From Lytechinus variegatus (lineage: Eukaryota > Echinodermata > Echinoidea > Temnopleuroida > Toxopneustidae), in NCBI RefSeq assembly GCF_018143015.1, contig NC_054742.1:54135195-54199194 (forward strand): DNA of 64,000 nucleotides, written 5' to 3'. A program made the position numbers and the translations under genes. Below, in pieces: positions 23,230-35,116 of the stretch; position 1 is the stretch's first letter, and each line of letters opens with the position of its first letter. The notes below the pieces were generated by a model. That model was not told the origin of the DNA. It saw nothing but the letters and a program-made list of their open reading frames with translations, and made no database searches.

Positions 23230-26200
23230 CTACCTATGTGGAGCAGTCTTGTTTGATGAAGAGGTTGTTGGTCTTTTTGCTGTCAGCTTTCTGTCCTCTT
23301 CAATCTCTCTTTCTCTTTGTTGTTCTTTCTCCAGATTTTCTTTCATCTTTTGTTGTTGTAGCTTTAATGCTTTTTTCTGAAGGGTGAAAGCAAACATTGA
23401 ATTTTCACAAATAAGTAATATTCAAAACTGAATTATACTCTTGGCCATTTTTTTTCTTTTGACAGAAAAAAATTACTTTGCATATGATTTATTCATTCAA
23501 ATTTCAATGCAAAAGGTAAAAGTGTTTATATCCTTATAATTCCACAAAGTTCACATTGGCTTGTAAGTATTGGACACGAGTCTGTACAGAAAGGAGGCGG
23601 ATGGGGTTAACCCACACTTTGGCTTTGACTTGATGTGAATTTCGGTCATAACGTCGTACATGTATATTGTGATATCAAACCAAATATAAAGTGAAAGCAC
23701 ATTAAGTCCCAGAGATATTATTTGTTGACCAAAGTTACCAAACCTCAAATAATCTTAAACTGTGGTATATTTAAACACTTATAGACAATGATGAAAAGCA
23801 GATGGTAAATTAATAATTATTTAACCTTATACAAACTGCTTCTGCATAACCCAGGTTCAGTGCAGATATCATTTAAAACAAGATCAGGTGTAAAGGAATA
23901 CTTTAACCCATCCACTCAAGACATTCTTGTGTTTACTCAAAATTTATCTGCACTGTAAATAGTGTGGTGTTAATTTAACACCAGTCCAGAATCTATATAT
24001 GACCACACCAGAAAAGTGTTAAAACAACACCGGTTTGAAATTATATTGATGCTGTTTTAACACTAATTGGTGTTGTATAAACGCCTATCTGGAATTGGTC
24101 CAAAACCAAACTGGTGTTGTTTCAACACTTCTCTGGTTTGGTCATATATAGATTCCAGACTGGTGTTAAATCAACACCGCAGTTTTGGCAGTGTGAACAA
24201 CCATATCAATTCATATAATTCTAATACTGCATTTCAAACCAAATATATTACCGCAATGGACCAATACATGTATATTTTATTTTTCTATGTTTGATGATGT
24301 CACAGAACACACTGATAATTTTTCTTCCTGATCACAGATACATACCTTTAACTTGCTAGACTTTTCATGTAATGATGTCATCTCTTTCTTGATGGCTGTC
24401 AACTTTCCTTGGTACACCTTGGCTTCAAACATCTGTTTATCAGAAATCACAATCGATGGTATGGTCTCAAATTTCCTAACATAACTAAAAATCCACACTC
24501 AATTACATAACACTTTGCAAATAGTGTCCATGATAAGTTCCTTTCAATAGAGATATCATGATTGCTGAAACAATATGAATCCACACACAAATTGATGAAG
24601 TACTTGTATAGTTTATGAAAATCAAAATAAAATGGACAAGGAATTGGTGGCCAGTTCATATTTTTCATGATCGTCGCAGTCGGGAGCTCTCTAATTGAGG
24701 TAATCAGACTCAAAGGTTACATGAATGGCTACAGCTCATTATTCAGATAGTGTTATTAAAAAAGTCTGATGTATTCCAAATGATCAGTAGTTAGAAGTTT
24801 TGTGAATCTGAAGATATGTTATTCAGAAAATGAAATAAGGTTTATTATTCTGAAGGTTTGTTGACCCGAAGGTCTGTGTCATTCATTAGTCATTTTCATA
24901 CCAATTAACCTATTTCATTTTTCGACTAGCAAACCTTATTTTCCTTTCATTCAGATAAATGAATCTTGAAAATATCGATCCTTTGGAATAATACCACAAA
25001 TTTCTTTAAAAAACCATTTTATTCATCGAACTAACAATCCATTTTTCTTTATCCTTACTATTAAATGAACATGTTGGTATGCAGTTTGCATATTTCGGAA
25101 TAACAAACCTTTGAAGTATTCAAACCTTCAGTATAATGAATGTCACCTACAAGAATTGCTTACCATCTTAGTGAGATCGTCAACTACTTTGTTCTCTGAA
25201 AACTTTCTGTTTTCTTGCTGGAGTGTTTCAATAAGTAGAACTTGGTTTCTCCTGTCAAATAAAGCAAAATAAAGATGTGTGTGTTATTGTTCCCTAAGAG
25301 GAATTTCCCCCCCTTATTTATAATGAAGTCTGGCTTTGAACAGTGAGATGAATTGCAAGTTTAACATGGTCATCAATTAGAAAAATCAAACTAATCATAT
25401 CTGTAAATTTATCTTGGATAATATTGTAATACCCAAACAACTCAAGATGGTGAACTTTAATTAGAAAGACATTTAAAACTATTTTCCTCCCCCCCTCCAT
25501 ACCAGCCTGGTGGCATCCAAGGTACAGAAACACAAGTCTGACGGACAGATTGTGTGATTAGCTTTCATTATTAATTGTCTTGATCATTAGATGCAATCAA
25601 TTGGACAAATCACCTGCACATTTAATTGATAAGCTTTGAATTACTGAGCCTTATTCATAGATAAGATAAAAAATAATGGTATAGGAAAACCAAAATGTCA
25701 GTTTAAAGATACAAATAATATATATATACAGTATATTGACAGGTAGTCTATATTTCTTCATTTTATGCTCAAATTAGAAAACATATAAAAAAGAAACCAA
25801 AAATGATGAATGATGTTCATACATGTATATATATTTGGACAAACTGGTCATTAAAGCTGGGGGCCATTTCATAAAGCCGTTTGTAAGTTAAGAGCAACTT
25901 TAAAGACAACTGGTGAACCTTTCTTAAGTGCTAAATAATCACCAATGAACATTAATGGTGAATATCATTTCCCACAAGAAAGTATCACCAGTCATTCTTA
26001 AAGTCGCTCTTAACTTATGAACTGCTTTATGAAACACCCGCCAGGTGTGACTGAACATGATCTTTTACTCACGTAAGCTCTGAAAGTGATTCATCATGTT
26101 TCTGGAAGTGAGGGAGTATTGCATCCAACAATCCTTGAGTGAGATGATCTACACATGTGTCTGGGATTGGGAGAACTTCTGCCCCTGTGCTACCTTCTCC

Positions 26201-27058
26201 AACATCTGAAGCACACAGATAAAATCATGTTGTTTTTATCACGAACAATACCAGTACATGTACATTGGTACTACTAAATGACAGATAGCTCATTAATAAA
26301 ATGGCAATTTTTACTTTTATTTCCATTCACATAGATAAGCTGTATATCTGTCCACACAATTATTTCAATTTCAGTTAATTCAACCATAAAACTATGTGAA
26401 CAAAACAGTTCAAAGGTAGGCCTAATTAAGAATATCAGATTAGTTGTGAGTTAGTAGAAGATAAGATCAAATCTAATTCCTCTGTAAATAAGTTAACTGC
26501 ACTGCTCTCACTTTTGCAAACAAAAATATAGGCCTACATGTAGAATTAATTACCTGCCCCAATACTTTGGCAATTTGTTGTTAATCCTTATTGGATACCT
26601 GTTCACATTAGATACCTGTTCACATGAGAAACTAACAATATTTTCACCTTCCCTCACCTGGGGCCCGTAACACAAAGCTTAGCATATGATCATTGAACAT
26701 TTTCCCCTAAAAAAAGCCTCACCCATGCAATACAGTATTGTGTGATTTGGTTTTGATTTCCCTTGTAACCCATTTACTACAAAAGGGTCATTAGAAGAGT
26801 TTTTGTTCAAATCAATTATCTATTATAGAAAATAACTACAAACTGTATTAAAACTAGTAAACTATTGAAGGAAACCCCTGAAAATATACAGAAATTGTGA
26901 GAACCAATATTTATAAAGATACCTGTAGAATTCTGTTCTGCTGCATGCTTCACCTGGCTTTCTTTGGTTTCTTCTGATTCTGATTTCTTTTTAATGTCTA
27001 TAGAAGGATCTTCTGAGACTGGGACAACATCGTCTTTCTGGTTGGTTGAGGTTGCCAT
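23230..27058 (-). CDS. BLOC1S6: BLOC1S6 / pallidin, BLOC-1 subunit, 5 coding exons, complete
   Basis: Pallidin is a coiled-coil subunit of BLOC-1, which sorts cargo from endosomes toward lysosome-related organelles; the human protein also binds syntaxin-13. Minus-strand coding exons are 27058-26923, 26205-26073, 25251-25164, 24432-24346 and 23376-23230. The phases join, giving 591 nt (196 residues; human 172). The N-terminus is polar and disordered (MATSTNQKDD). The conserved core then includes LTQGLLDAILPHF, NQVLLIETLQQEN, AKVYQGKLTAIKKEM, SLHEKSSKLK and KKALKLQQQK. The C-terminal helix is very Glu, Lys and Gln rich and the protein ends TAPHR. These match pallidin motifs (QLAEGLLSHYLPDL, NQVVLLDTLEQE, LHEKTSKLKKRALKLQQK). 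The extra length is mostly in the N-terminal tail. Confidence 0.93.
23951..24193. mobile_element. 243-bp near-perfect palindromic MITE ending CACTGNNAA
   Basis: The two arms are inverted copies over about 115 bp, e.g. GGTGTTAATTTAACACCAGT at left and ACTGGTGTTAAATCAACACC at right, with further pairing through TATATATGACCA/TGGTCATATATA. It lies between pallidin exons 4 and 5 and could fold into one long hairpin. Confidence 0.8.
25859..26040. mobile_element. MITE of the CATTTCATAAAGC family
   Basis: The left end is GGGCCATTTCATAAAGCCGTT and the right end is CTGCTTTATGAAACACCC, inverted. The interior contains AAGTTAAGAGCAACTTTAA and its inverse, plus a centre, CACCAATGAACATTAATGGTG. It is the same family as 2967-3147 and 41685-41848, and ends about 30 bp from pallidin exon 2. 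Confidence 0.75.
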
Positions 27059-28129
27059 AATTAAACTCTGGAGAGAATAAACAATCAAAAGAATATGAGT
27101 GGTGTACTTCGAAGTTTCCAACATTAAAAGGTACATTTCTGTATAAGTTCCATGAATTTTCAAGTTCAACATAAAAAAATTCTTATGAAATACAGAGGAA
27201 TATGTTCTTCTTACTAAAACTTGTTTAAAATGTACCTCGATTCAACAAAGTGAACTCGGTAAAACATCTTTTTTCCTTTGTATCCAGATATGCATCGAGA
27301 CATAGCTATATTATGTGATATGTGCTAACTTCCTATTATTATTTGATCAAGAGTGCCAAAGGGTAAAGATTGCCTGGATATAAAATGTAGATGCATACAG
27401 GTTTCCACAAAATTGAATAGAGTGCTCTTTTTCTACTAAAAATAATAAGGAAAAATAATGTGCCAGCTAGCCAATCACATTCATGTTACAATTTTCAGGT
27501 TATGAACTGAAAATGGTAACACGGACGTGATTGGCTGGCGCATTCATATGCTTGCCTTAAGCAGCATTACAAACATGATCAAAGAAAGAACATGACCATG
27601 TGACTTTGTCATAAAAATTCACTATTTTCAAGCATATATTCCGAAAAGGTGGTAAGCTTATATTTTTATCTTAATTATTATTTTGATTTGATTCTTGTGC
27701 CCTTTTTTTGCCTATCAAAAGGGAGAATTAAGTAGGAGGATGCGCTGGTGCACCCTTTCTCCATAGACACTGTAGATCTAGTTAAGCATTGGTCGAACCT
27801 CCACCATTATCAGCTCAGGCCAACGAGCCTCACTCAAGGGTTGATATTTACTTGATAACATGCTGCTGCGCACAGAAAAATCAAGCCATAGTCTAAGTCG
27901 CAGCACGCGCGATCCACTAGTTAGAAATCCACTGCCAAATGCGGTTCATGGTGCGAGGTTAGTATATTAACACTAACCTTGCACTAGAATAAGTTTCTTG
28001 CGAGTGAAAGAGTCCTAACTTTAACAGTTATACCATGGCAGACATTCATCTGTGTAGGATCTACTACATAATGTAATTTAGTAGGATTTAAAAAAAAATC
28101 AGAAAATGTTTAAAAACTCCTCAGAAACA

Positions 28130-28560
28130 GCGAATACAGCCTATCCCAACACTAGACTTTGGTCTTGGTTGTTCTGCTGAACTCTGTTGGCTCCACTCAC
28201 AAATTACAGAGACCGAAGTTCTAACTCGGTGTTTATGCATTAAGTTCGGATAAACCAGGGAAGTGAAGTTGCGCGACAGCGTGAAGTAAGTCACTTTAAA
28301 AAATTTTTTTTTTCCTGTGTTGGTGCATTTCAGGCCAAAACGGAATGATAATCTTGATTTTGGTCCAGTTCTTTTCATATGCTCTTATTTAGACAAAAAT
28401 CGATGAGCCCCATCGGGGGATTTTACATTTTCAACCCTCTAATGGCGGCTGCACGATCACGAGCCGTCTGTGTACGGTACCGGTACGAGGAGAAATTAAA
28501 ATAAAAAAAAGTTAAAAAACTCCTCGAAGCAGACGGCATGCCAGCTGTCTATTCCAACAC
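28130..28560. repeat. Copy B of the roughly 430-bp repeat (inverted mate of 16430-16880)
   Basis: It contains GGTTGTTCTGCTGAACTCTG, TTACAGAGACCGAAG, GTTGCGCGACAGCGTGAAG, GAGCCCCATCGGGGGATTTT, GAGCCGTCTGTGTACGGTAC and AACTCCTCGAAGCAGACGGC. All of these are found in opposite orientation in copy A. It lies in the probable first intron of pallidin and abuts a fragment related to the 660-bp element. Confidence 0.75.
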
Positions 28561-28625
28561 CAGCCTGATTTCAAGTTCAATGTTGGTGTTGTCACAATAC
28601 CATCACCAGATTTCAACACCGTCTC
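28555..28625. mobile_element. Fragment related to the right end of the 660-bp GGTGTTGG element
   Basis: It matches about 70 bp near 19850-19915 of the full element: CAACACCAGCCTGATTTCAA, then GTTGGTGTTGTCACAA and CACCAGATTTCAACACCGT. The terminal inverted repeat is degraded. Confidence 0.65.
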
Positions 28626-28909
28626 AGTCACTGCACTCAAATCTCAATACAAGATTTAGTTCAACTAAAAAGAACTACATGTAGTGCACAAGCGCAAGCA
28701 GAGCTCCAGCGACGCGCCATCGGACACCACACAAAAACACCCCCGACAAGTCGGGGACTCGGGACCTTACTATCCGCTCTAAAGAGTTATGGTGATGGCG
28801 ATAAATTCAAGGTACAAATATTGCGAAATGAGGATTCATATAATCGTAAAATGCAATGACAATTAAAGGTACTCTTTACGCAAATTATAAGCATCTTAAT
28901 TATACTTAC

Positions 28910-28975
28910 CTGTTAAATCGACGTCTACTTTTTCGCCATCTTCCTGATCTAAACTCAGACAAGTAAGATTCCAGA
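28910..28975 (-). promoter_or_regulatory. BLOC1S6: Probable 5' untranslated exon of pallidin with a 4-codon upstream ORF
   Basis: On the minus strand a consensus donor AACAG|GTAAG falls at 28910/28909. The first coding exon has an acceptor, CTCTCCAG, at 27068, only 9 nt before its ATG. A non-coding first exon is therefore likely. It carries ATGGCGAAAAAGTAG at 28939-28925, a very short upstream ORF. The upper exon edge is a guess. Confidence 0.5.
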
Positions 28976-29004
28976 AACTGAGTGATATTTGGGGTGGGGT
29001 GACG

Positions 29005-29085
29005 GGCCCGCCCGCGGCGCCGGGGGGGGGGGGGGTGGGGGGTGCGCGAAGGAGGATTGTGGGCGAGGATGGGGGGGGGGGGCAA
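29005..29085 (+). repeat. G-rich, CpG-containing stretch beside the pallidin first exon
   Basis: Two long guanine runs (12-13 bases) and several shorter ones flank CCCGCGGCGCCGG and GGTGCGCGAAGG. It sits within about 100 bp upstream (in the gene's sense) of the presumed pallidin 5' exon. It may be a simple-repeat expansion or a G-quadruplex-forming promoter element. Confidence 0.6.
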
Positions 29086-30116
29086 GCCTTTTTACGCTTT
29101 TTTGTGTTTTAACAACGCATTTGCTCCAGCAAAAGTGCTGATAGTTTGAAAACAAGCACATGAAGTCCCAATTTTGTTCACACCTCTTTACCTACCTTCC
29201 GGCATCCATATCCAAGACAACCATGCAAAAAAATTTGGTGAAAATGACATGGGTGTTGAATAAAAAGTGCAGCATTCATTGTACTTCTTAAATGTAAATA
29301 TAACTTTCAATTTTTTAGATATGCTTTTGTGGTCTTTCACCCCTTATTTTCAAAATTGAAGATTCTGATTTCTGAATTATAATACAAAAATTTTGGTGAA
29401 CGAAGTGGTTTTTGAATAAACTCAATGTAGTGATCTTTGCGCCTTGGAATAGTTTACTAGATGGCGCATAATAAATTATCTCATAGGGTCCAAAAATGCA
29501 AAACTATTTTTATTGCATATTTTCTCAAGGCCTTTCAAATGGGTGAACTCCAAAGCTTGATGGCAACAAAATCAAGAACATGAACCCATGTTATTTTTTG
29601 CATATTTGGAATATTTGGTGCTGCAGTAACTCTGCAAAATTTGACATGGATTTCATTTTAACTGTGGAAAATCCTTAAGAAGTATTTGCAAAAGTAAAAA
29701 GTGATTTTTTTTATGGCAATGTTAGGGTACTTATTCTCTGTCATTTTCCTTGAATTAAGTGTCCTCTTTTCCGCCCTCATGATATTTTTTACAAATTAAT
29801 TATTTTTTTCAGTAAATACTCCTCTGTGACACAATTTAGCCTTTTGAAATTCCTACCTACATGTATTGCAAATTGAAAGTAGTGTTTCTCATGGAATATT
29901 ATAGGAGAGTGGCCTCTGCTTTCATCTTGAATTTGTGATCTACAAAACTTGAGGGACACTTGAGGGAAAACTACAGGCCTATATGCTATGCTCTATATTG
30001 ATAAATATATATATACATATATGCTTTATCAATTTCTCATTCCTACATGCCCCTTATCAGATGTTGACAAATTTTGAAGATTATTCAGCTTGTAATCCCC
30101 ACATTGCTGACATCAT

Positions 30117-30172
30117 GACCATCATCATCATCATCATTATCACCTTCATCATCATCATCATCAACATTATAA
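30117..30172 (+). repeat. (ATC)n trinucleotide microsatellite
   Basis: Interrupted runs of ATC/ATT follow 'gacatcatgacc', totalling about 18 units. It is intergenic. Confidence 0.85.
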
Positions 30173-30926
30173 AATTACTTATCTAACATCATCTCTATCA
30201 CCCTCTCTTTTCTCCCTGTCTCTCTCTCTCATCAAGCTTGAAATCAGGACAAATTAAAAGAATGAAATAAATTTTACCATTAAATAATTTCATTGGTAAG
30301 TACAAACTATTTGTATTACTGAAATGACGTAGAAGAGTTCACAGCATATATTATTTGAATATTAACACAAACATGAAAATATTGTTATAAAAGACATAGA
30401 CAAAAATCTCATAAGAAGAATACTAATGTATTGACCATGATTGCAAACTTCATATTAATAAGATGCTACAAAATTAAAATGTTATATGCAAAGTTTCAAA
30501 TGCTAGGAGTTGATCTCCAAACTGTTGGTATTATAGAATTAGATTACTTTGGTGACTTTTTTATAAATATAAAAGAAATGCTATACACATTATTGACATC
30601 ATAATAAAATTTGATAAAAATCCATAAAAAAAAATATGCAAGTCATAAAAAACCCATATCTACAATTCACCAAAATGCCACCCACAGTCTTCTAAAACTT
30701 ATTCAGGGCAATTGTCAATGATCAATAAAAATGCAAGAAAATGTAATGATTTTGCTCTTGGCCATTCAAACAAAAATTATAACAGTAGATTGAACTGTCA
30801 TTGATAGAGGGCTTTCATAAAATGGCCAAGATCAGAGCCATTGATTAGATGATTACCAGCAAGGATGTTGCTTCATATAAGTTGATCAATCTGTTTGTAT
30901 AGTCTAGTCTTGGACTCCCATGATGG

Positions 30927-31053
30927 GCCTGGCAACATAAAGCTTATCGTTCATCATGGGGCTAGTTTTTATGATTGATCATGCACAACAATTAATGCAA
31001 TCAATTGTAGAAAACAGCCTCGTGATTAATCACTAAGCTTTATGTTACAGGGC
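30927..31053. mobile_element. Short MITE ending GGCCTGGCAACATAAAGCTTA
   Basis: The left end GGCCTGGCAACATAAAGCTTA is inverted as TAAGCTTTATGTTACAGGGCC. An inner pair, ATGATTGATCATGC and TCGTGATTAATCAC, is looser. A partial related sequence starting GGGGCCCGTAACACAAAGCTTA lies near 26661. Confidence 0.65.
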
Positions 31054-34000
31054 CATGATGTGTTGGAAACCACCTATGTATGATAAATCACCTTCTACTT
31101 GACATACATGTCATCATGCATGGGTAAAATGATAATCTCTGATGACTGGATTCCAATACAAAGCATGATCATTTTTTGAAATATTAGTACAGTTGAGAAT
31201 TCATTCATAAAAATTTGATAATTTTTTATAATCCAGAGACCTAACTTGAGAAGACTTACCCTGTATGTTACAAATTGATAACCAGAAAATACACCTTCAC
31301 CCACAGAAGGTCCTATTGAAAATACACACTAGTTATGGTACTCTTTGAACACACAACTAAAAAACCCTCTAAATTAAGCATCTATAAAAACAATATTTCA
31401 GGCTGCTATAAAGATGAAATTTCAGAGGTACATGTATAATTGACAACACTATGATGCTCATGTTTACATAGCAAATGAAATATATATACTTTGATTTACC
31501 AACTAGCATTCCCAACTAACTTTATCACTCTCAAACCCAGAACACAATATTTGATTCACTGAACCGGTATTGGTCTGTGCTTTTACAGTATTAAAGTGAA
31601 CCTTTGAAGGCTAGATTGAACTGTAAATGGGTTTCATAATAGCATACATTCAGCCATATCACTATTAAAGGCTACTATCTACATACACTCAGTTTTTATT
31701 AGAATAAATCAATAGTAAAGTAGTAATATTCACACATCTAGTGTACAAGTATCATAGATTTGGAATCTGAGATGAGGTAATAGTTATTCAGAAAACAATT
31801 TAAAAATTCTACTATGTACACACCAAATTCAAATAATTTCTATATATACATCTACTTGTATTATACACAAAATTGCAAATGAAAGACAATATGATATATC
31901 AGAAAGACTGTAAAAATATAAATCAAACTAAGTTGTTAATACCTAATATTGAACAGGTAAGACAATAAATGACAATGAAGTGGAACATACTGTGTCAGCA
32001 TTTTACAAATGGGCAATTCCACAAAAATTATCATACTTTTTGTACATCCCACCCCCACTTTTCTCAAGTTTTACTTCACTTCATGAACTTCATGGTCCTT
32101 TGAGAATATTGCAGACTGTCAAAAGAACAAGAAATCAGAGACAGAAAATTTCATGAAGGTCCCACATATAGGGGGGTCAGACGTACATATTTTATGGTAT
32201 TGCCCAAATAAGAATTTTCTTTGGTACTACAAATATACCTTACATCACAAATTCTTGCAATCATAATTGCACTTAAAATCAACCCAAACATTATTATACA
32301 TTGATAATAATAATAACACATCAAATGTTCATTTATTTTACAGAGGTTTGGAAAAAATACAACCTGCCAGAACAATGGTTTGGTCCCATCTGATGATTTA
32401 ATAAAACTGGAAGACAAAGGGTTTGGCACAATTTAATTAATGTTTGACAAATTGATATCAACGTTAGTGGCAAAAATTTACCAACTAAGATACTTTTGAA
32501 CCATTTTTGGGGGTAAAGTAAGGTATGATGAATAAGTATCAGTTAACATGATTTTCACAATTCAACTCAAAGGGTGCATAGCCCTATTAGCTGCATAAGG
32601 AATGTATAAAGCTACTAATATCAACAAGGTTTTTAAATTTTTATATTCTTAACAACAAATTGGAATGTTTAAAGAATTTGATTTTGATAAGTAACTTCAT
32701 GGAGAATAACAAATATCAGGCTAATCACACATCAAAACAAAGTAAACGCAGTCATTGATTATCCTAAAAGGCCCCTTTTCAAGTAATTTGGTATAACACT
32801 ATGTTGAAAATAATGTCATTTGAAAGACAATTACATTTCAAATTGTAAAATTGAATTTTAATTTCATTACATATGCCAATTTCAAATTTTGCAAAAAAAT
32901 AAATTTTATTTAAAAACAAAATCTATACAAAAACAAGGGATAGATTTTGAAATTAAAATAATCATGTGAAATGAATGGACTCTCATGTCTTATGTACTTC
33001 TGTCTTTATGTGTCTTACATGTAACAGAGAAGACAAAGGGTATCACAATTTCATGCTGAGCAGCTTATAGATATCTACCTACATCACACTTTTTATTAGA
33101 AACGAATATGGCAAACTCCAATGTTCATAAAAAAGCTCACAATATTGCATAATCTTTGTAGTGTTTTGTACATATAAGCACATTACAAAAAATACATGGA
33201 ACAAAAACATCACTAGTTCTGATATTGAATTTGGAATGCCTTTGAAATTGAAAGAACATGGTTTAAATATTGCAATAGCAGTTAGGCACTAGCGGGCAGT
33301 GATGTTACCCTTTAATAACTTTCACAATGAAATCACATACATGATGGCTTTTCACAGATATTAAGATTAACCAAAGTTGTACATATCATGCATGAGTATG
33401 GCAAATGGATAGGAAAATGTAAAGTTTTTATAAAAGAACAAAATATATTGTATTTTCTACACTGATGACAATGTAATACCATGCTGGCTTTGTCTGCCTA
33501 ATGCACTTCTTAGTATGATGTGTTTATTTGGCTCAGTAGAAAGGCACATAAGGCAAAACATGAAAATTAGAAATTTGGTTGCTTTGTTGCTTCTTTCCCT
33601 TTTGTCATTGTGCTGAGACTATGGGATATATCAATTCAAGAGTGATTGAATTTGGTCTCAACTATGGCATGCCACAAATGCCATTGTCCTTTTCATTTTC
33701 ACTGCTGGTTTCTCCAGGGATGTGCTAAATGCACTCCAGTTAAATCTATATTTGCGATCATCTGTCTGTCAGGACCTCCATTCAATTTCATACTCCACTG
33801 GATTGATTTATCACATGAGCATGCACAAAAGGAGCTGTACGTGAAACCACTGCCAAGCATATCAGGACCAATTATATTGTCTTCTTTGAGGGGTCTTTAT
33901 TCACATTTTTCACTGTGCTAGAACATGCAGTTCACATGAGACCAATGTTGTTATTACCCAGAGTAACCAATGGTATTCATGGGTTGCCGTAGTTGAGAAC

Positions 34001-34918
34001 GATTTTGATCAATCTTAAATTTGTGAAAAAATACATCATCATACCATTTATTCAGATGATATCAGAATACTTGTAGTAATTGCATACTCTTTATAAAATA
34101 TATTAATTCAAGTTGGTAATTGCATATTCTTAGCTGAACAAACACATTAAGAAACAGCTTTATACAATACAACAATACAAAAAGTAAGTATGGTGTATAC
34201 ATATGAAGATTAAGAAAAGTCAATAATGCCATCCAGAAAACCCTGTGACAAATTTGACAGTACTGAAAAAATATAAGTATTTGTTCATCCCTTGCAAAAT
34301 ACATACACACATTTACACTTTTTATTTCGATTGCATATTTCATTATCATTAAGGGTTTGCAACAAATATACAAAAACATGGAAACTTGATATACAACACA
34401 AATTAAATATAAAATGTATATTTGGTTAGATCAGTATATTATTTTCAGTTCATTCTGAAATGAGTGAATCATCATTTCTCAACATTTTTGAAAAGTTGAG
34501 GAATTTTGAGCCATGAATGATGGTAACAATCTATTGCAAGGAGTACCCAATATTTCAGCCATTATACCCCTGCCAAATGAAGGGTATGTGTGCATAGGAA
34601 TCAGTAGGTTTTCAGGTGGTTGGCCCATTTCGAATCTTGCGGCTTGAAATCCTTCTTCATTTGTCATGCAAGGTCCATGAAATATGGCATACATGGGTTG
34701 GTGAAGATACGCAAGGTAATCTATTTGAACTGCTTCAGCCTATTACTACAAGATACCAGTAAAATGTTGCACATTAAACTACTTCCTCACTTCTTGCGCA
34801 ATGCTTATAAAATGGAGCATGCACTTCAGGGGAAGGGAATTCATCACCCTTGGTGATATTTTTACTTACCATCCTGAGTGATATTTCTATTTCTAGTCTA
34901 ATTCAGAACTCACAACGC

Positions 34919-35116
34919 TTACAGTATGGCACATGTCCTGGAGGTCTGCCTCTTCAATGCTTGCTTTTTCCGATCCTTGATTTCCATGGCAACCACTTGA
35001 CCAATCTGTGTAGTTCCTATCAGAGCGCCCTCTATAGCTGCAAGACAGGACAGGTTGGAGTAGATGTAGATGTCAAGAAGTTGATTCCCATTGCTACGTC
35101 GCCACAAGCATACTTT
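34919..35116 (-). CDS. NWD1: NWD1-like last coding exon
   Basis: It completes the final blade: the preceding exon ends LATTSNDK and this one begins KVCLWRRSNG. It continues LSCLAAIEGALIGTTQIGQV and ends with a basic tail before TAA. The acceptor is a clear TTTGATACAG. Confidence 0.9.
   Translation of the reverse strand, partial: KVCLWRRSNGNQLLDIYIYSNLSCLAAIEGALIGTTQIGQVVAMEIKDRKKQALKRQTSRTCAIL

Larger units (their letters stand above)
29100..34918. other. Spacer between pallidin and the NWD1-like gene, including probable NWD1 3' UTR
   Basis: No exon is recognised. The part adjoining the NWD1 stop (about 33.6-34.9 kb) is less AT-rich than the rest and may be transcribed 3' UTR. A 91-codon plus-strand frame at 33646-33921 has clustered Cys and His but no recognisable spacing. 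A simple repeat and one MITE are listed separately. Confidence 0.4.

Noticed and set aside
33646-33921. Cys/His-rich 91-codon plus-strand frame, suspected zinc finger
   Set aside because: The Cys and His spacing fits no known finger, and the frame is isolated with no splice context.
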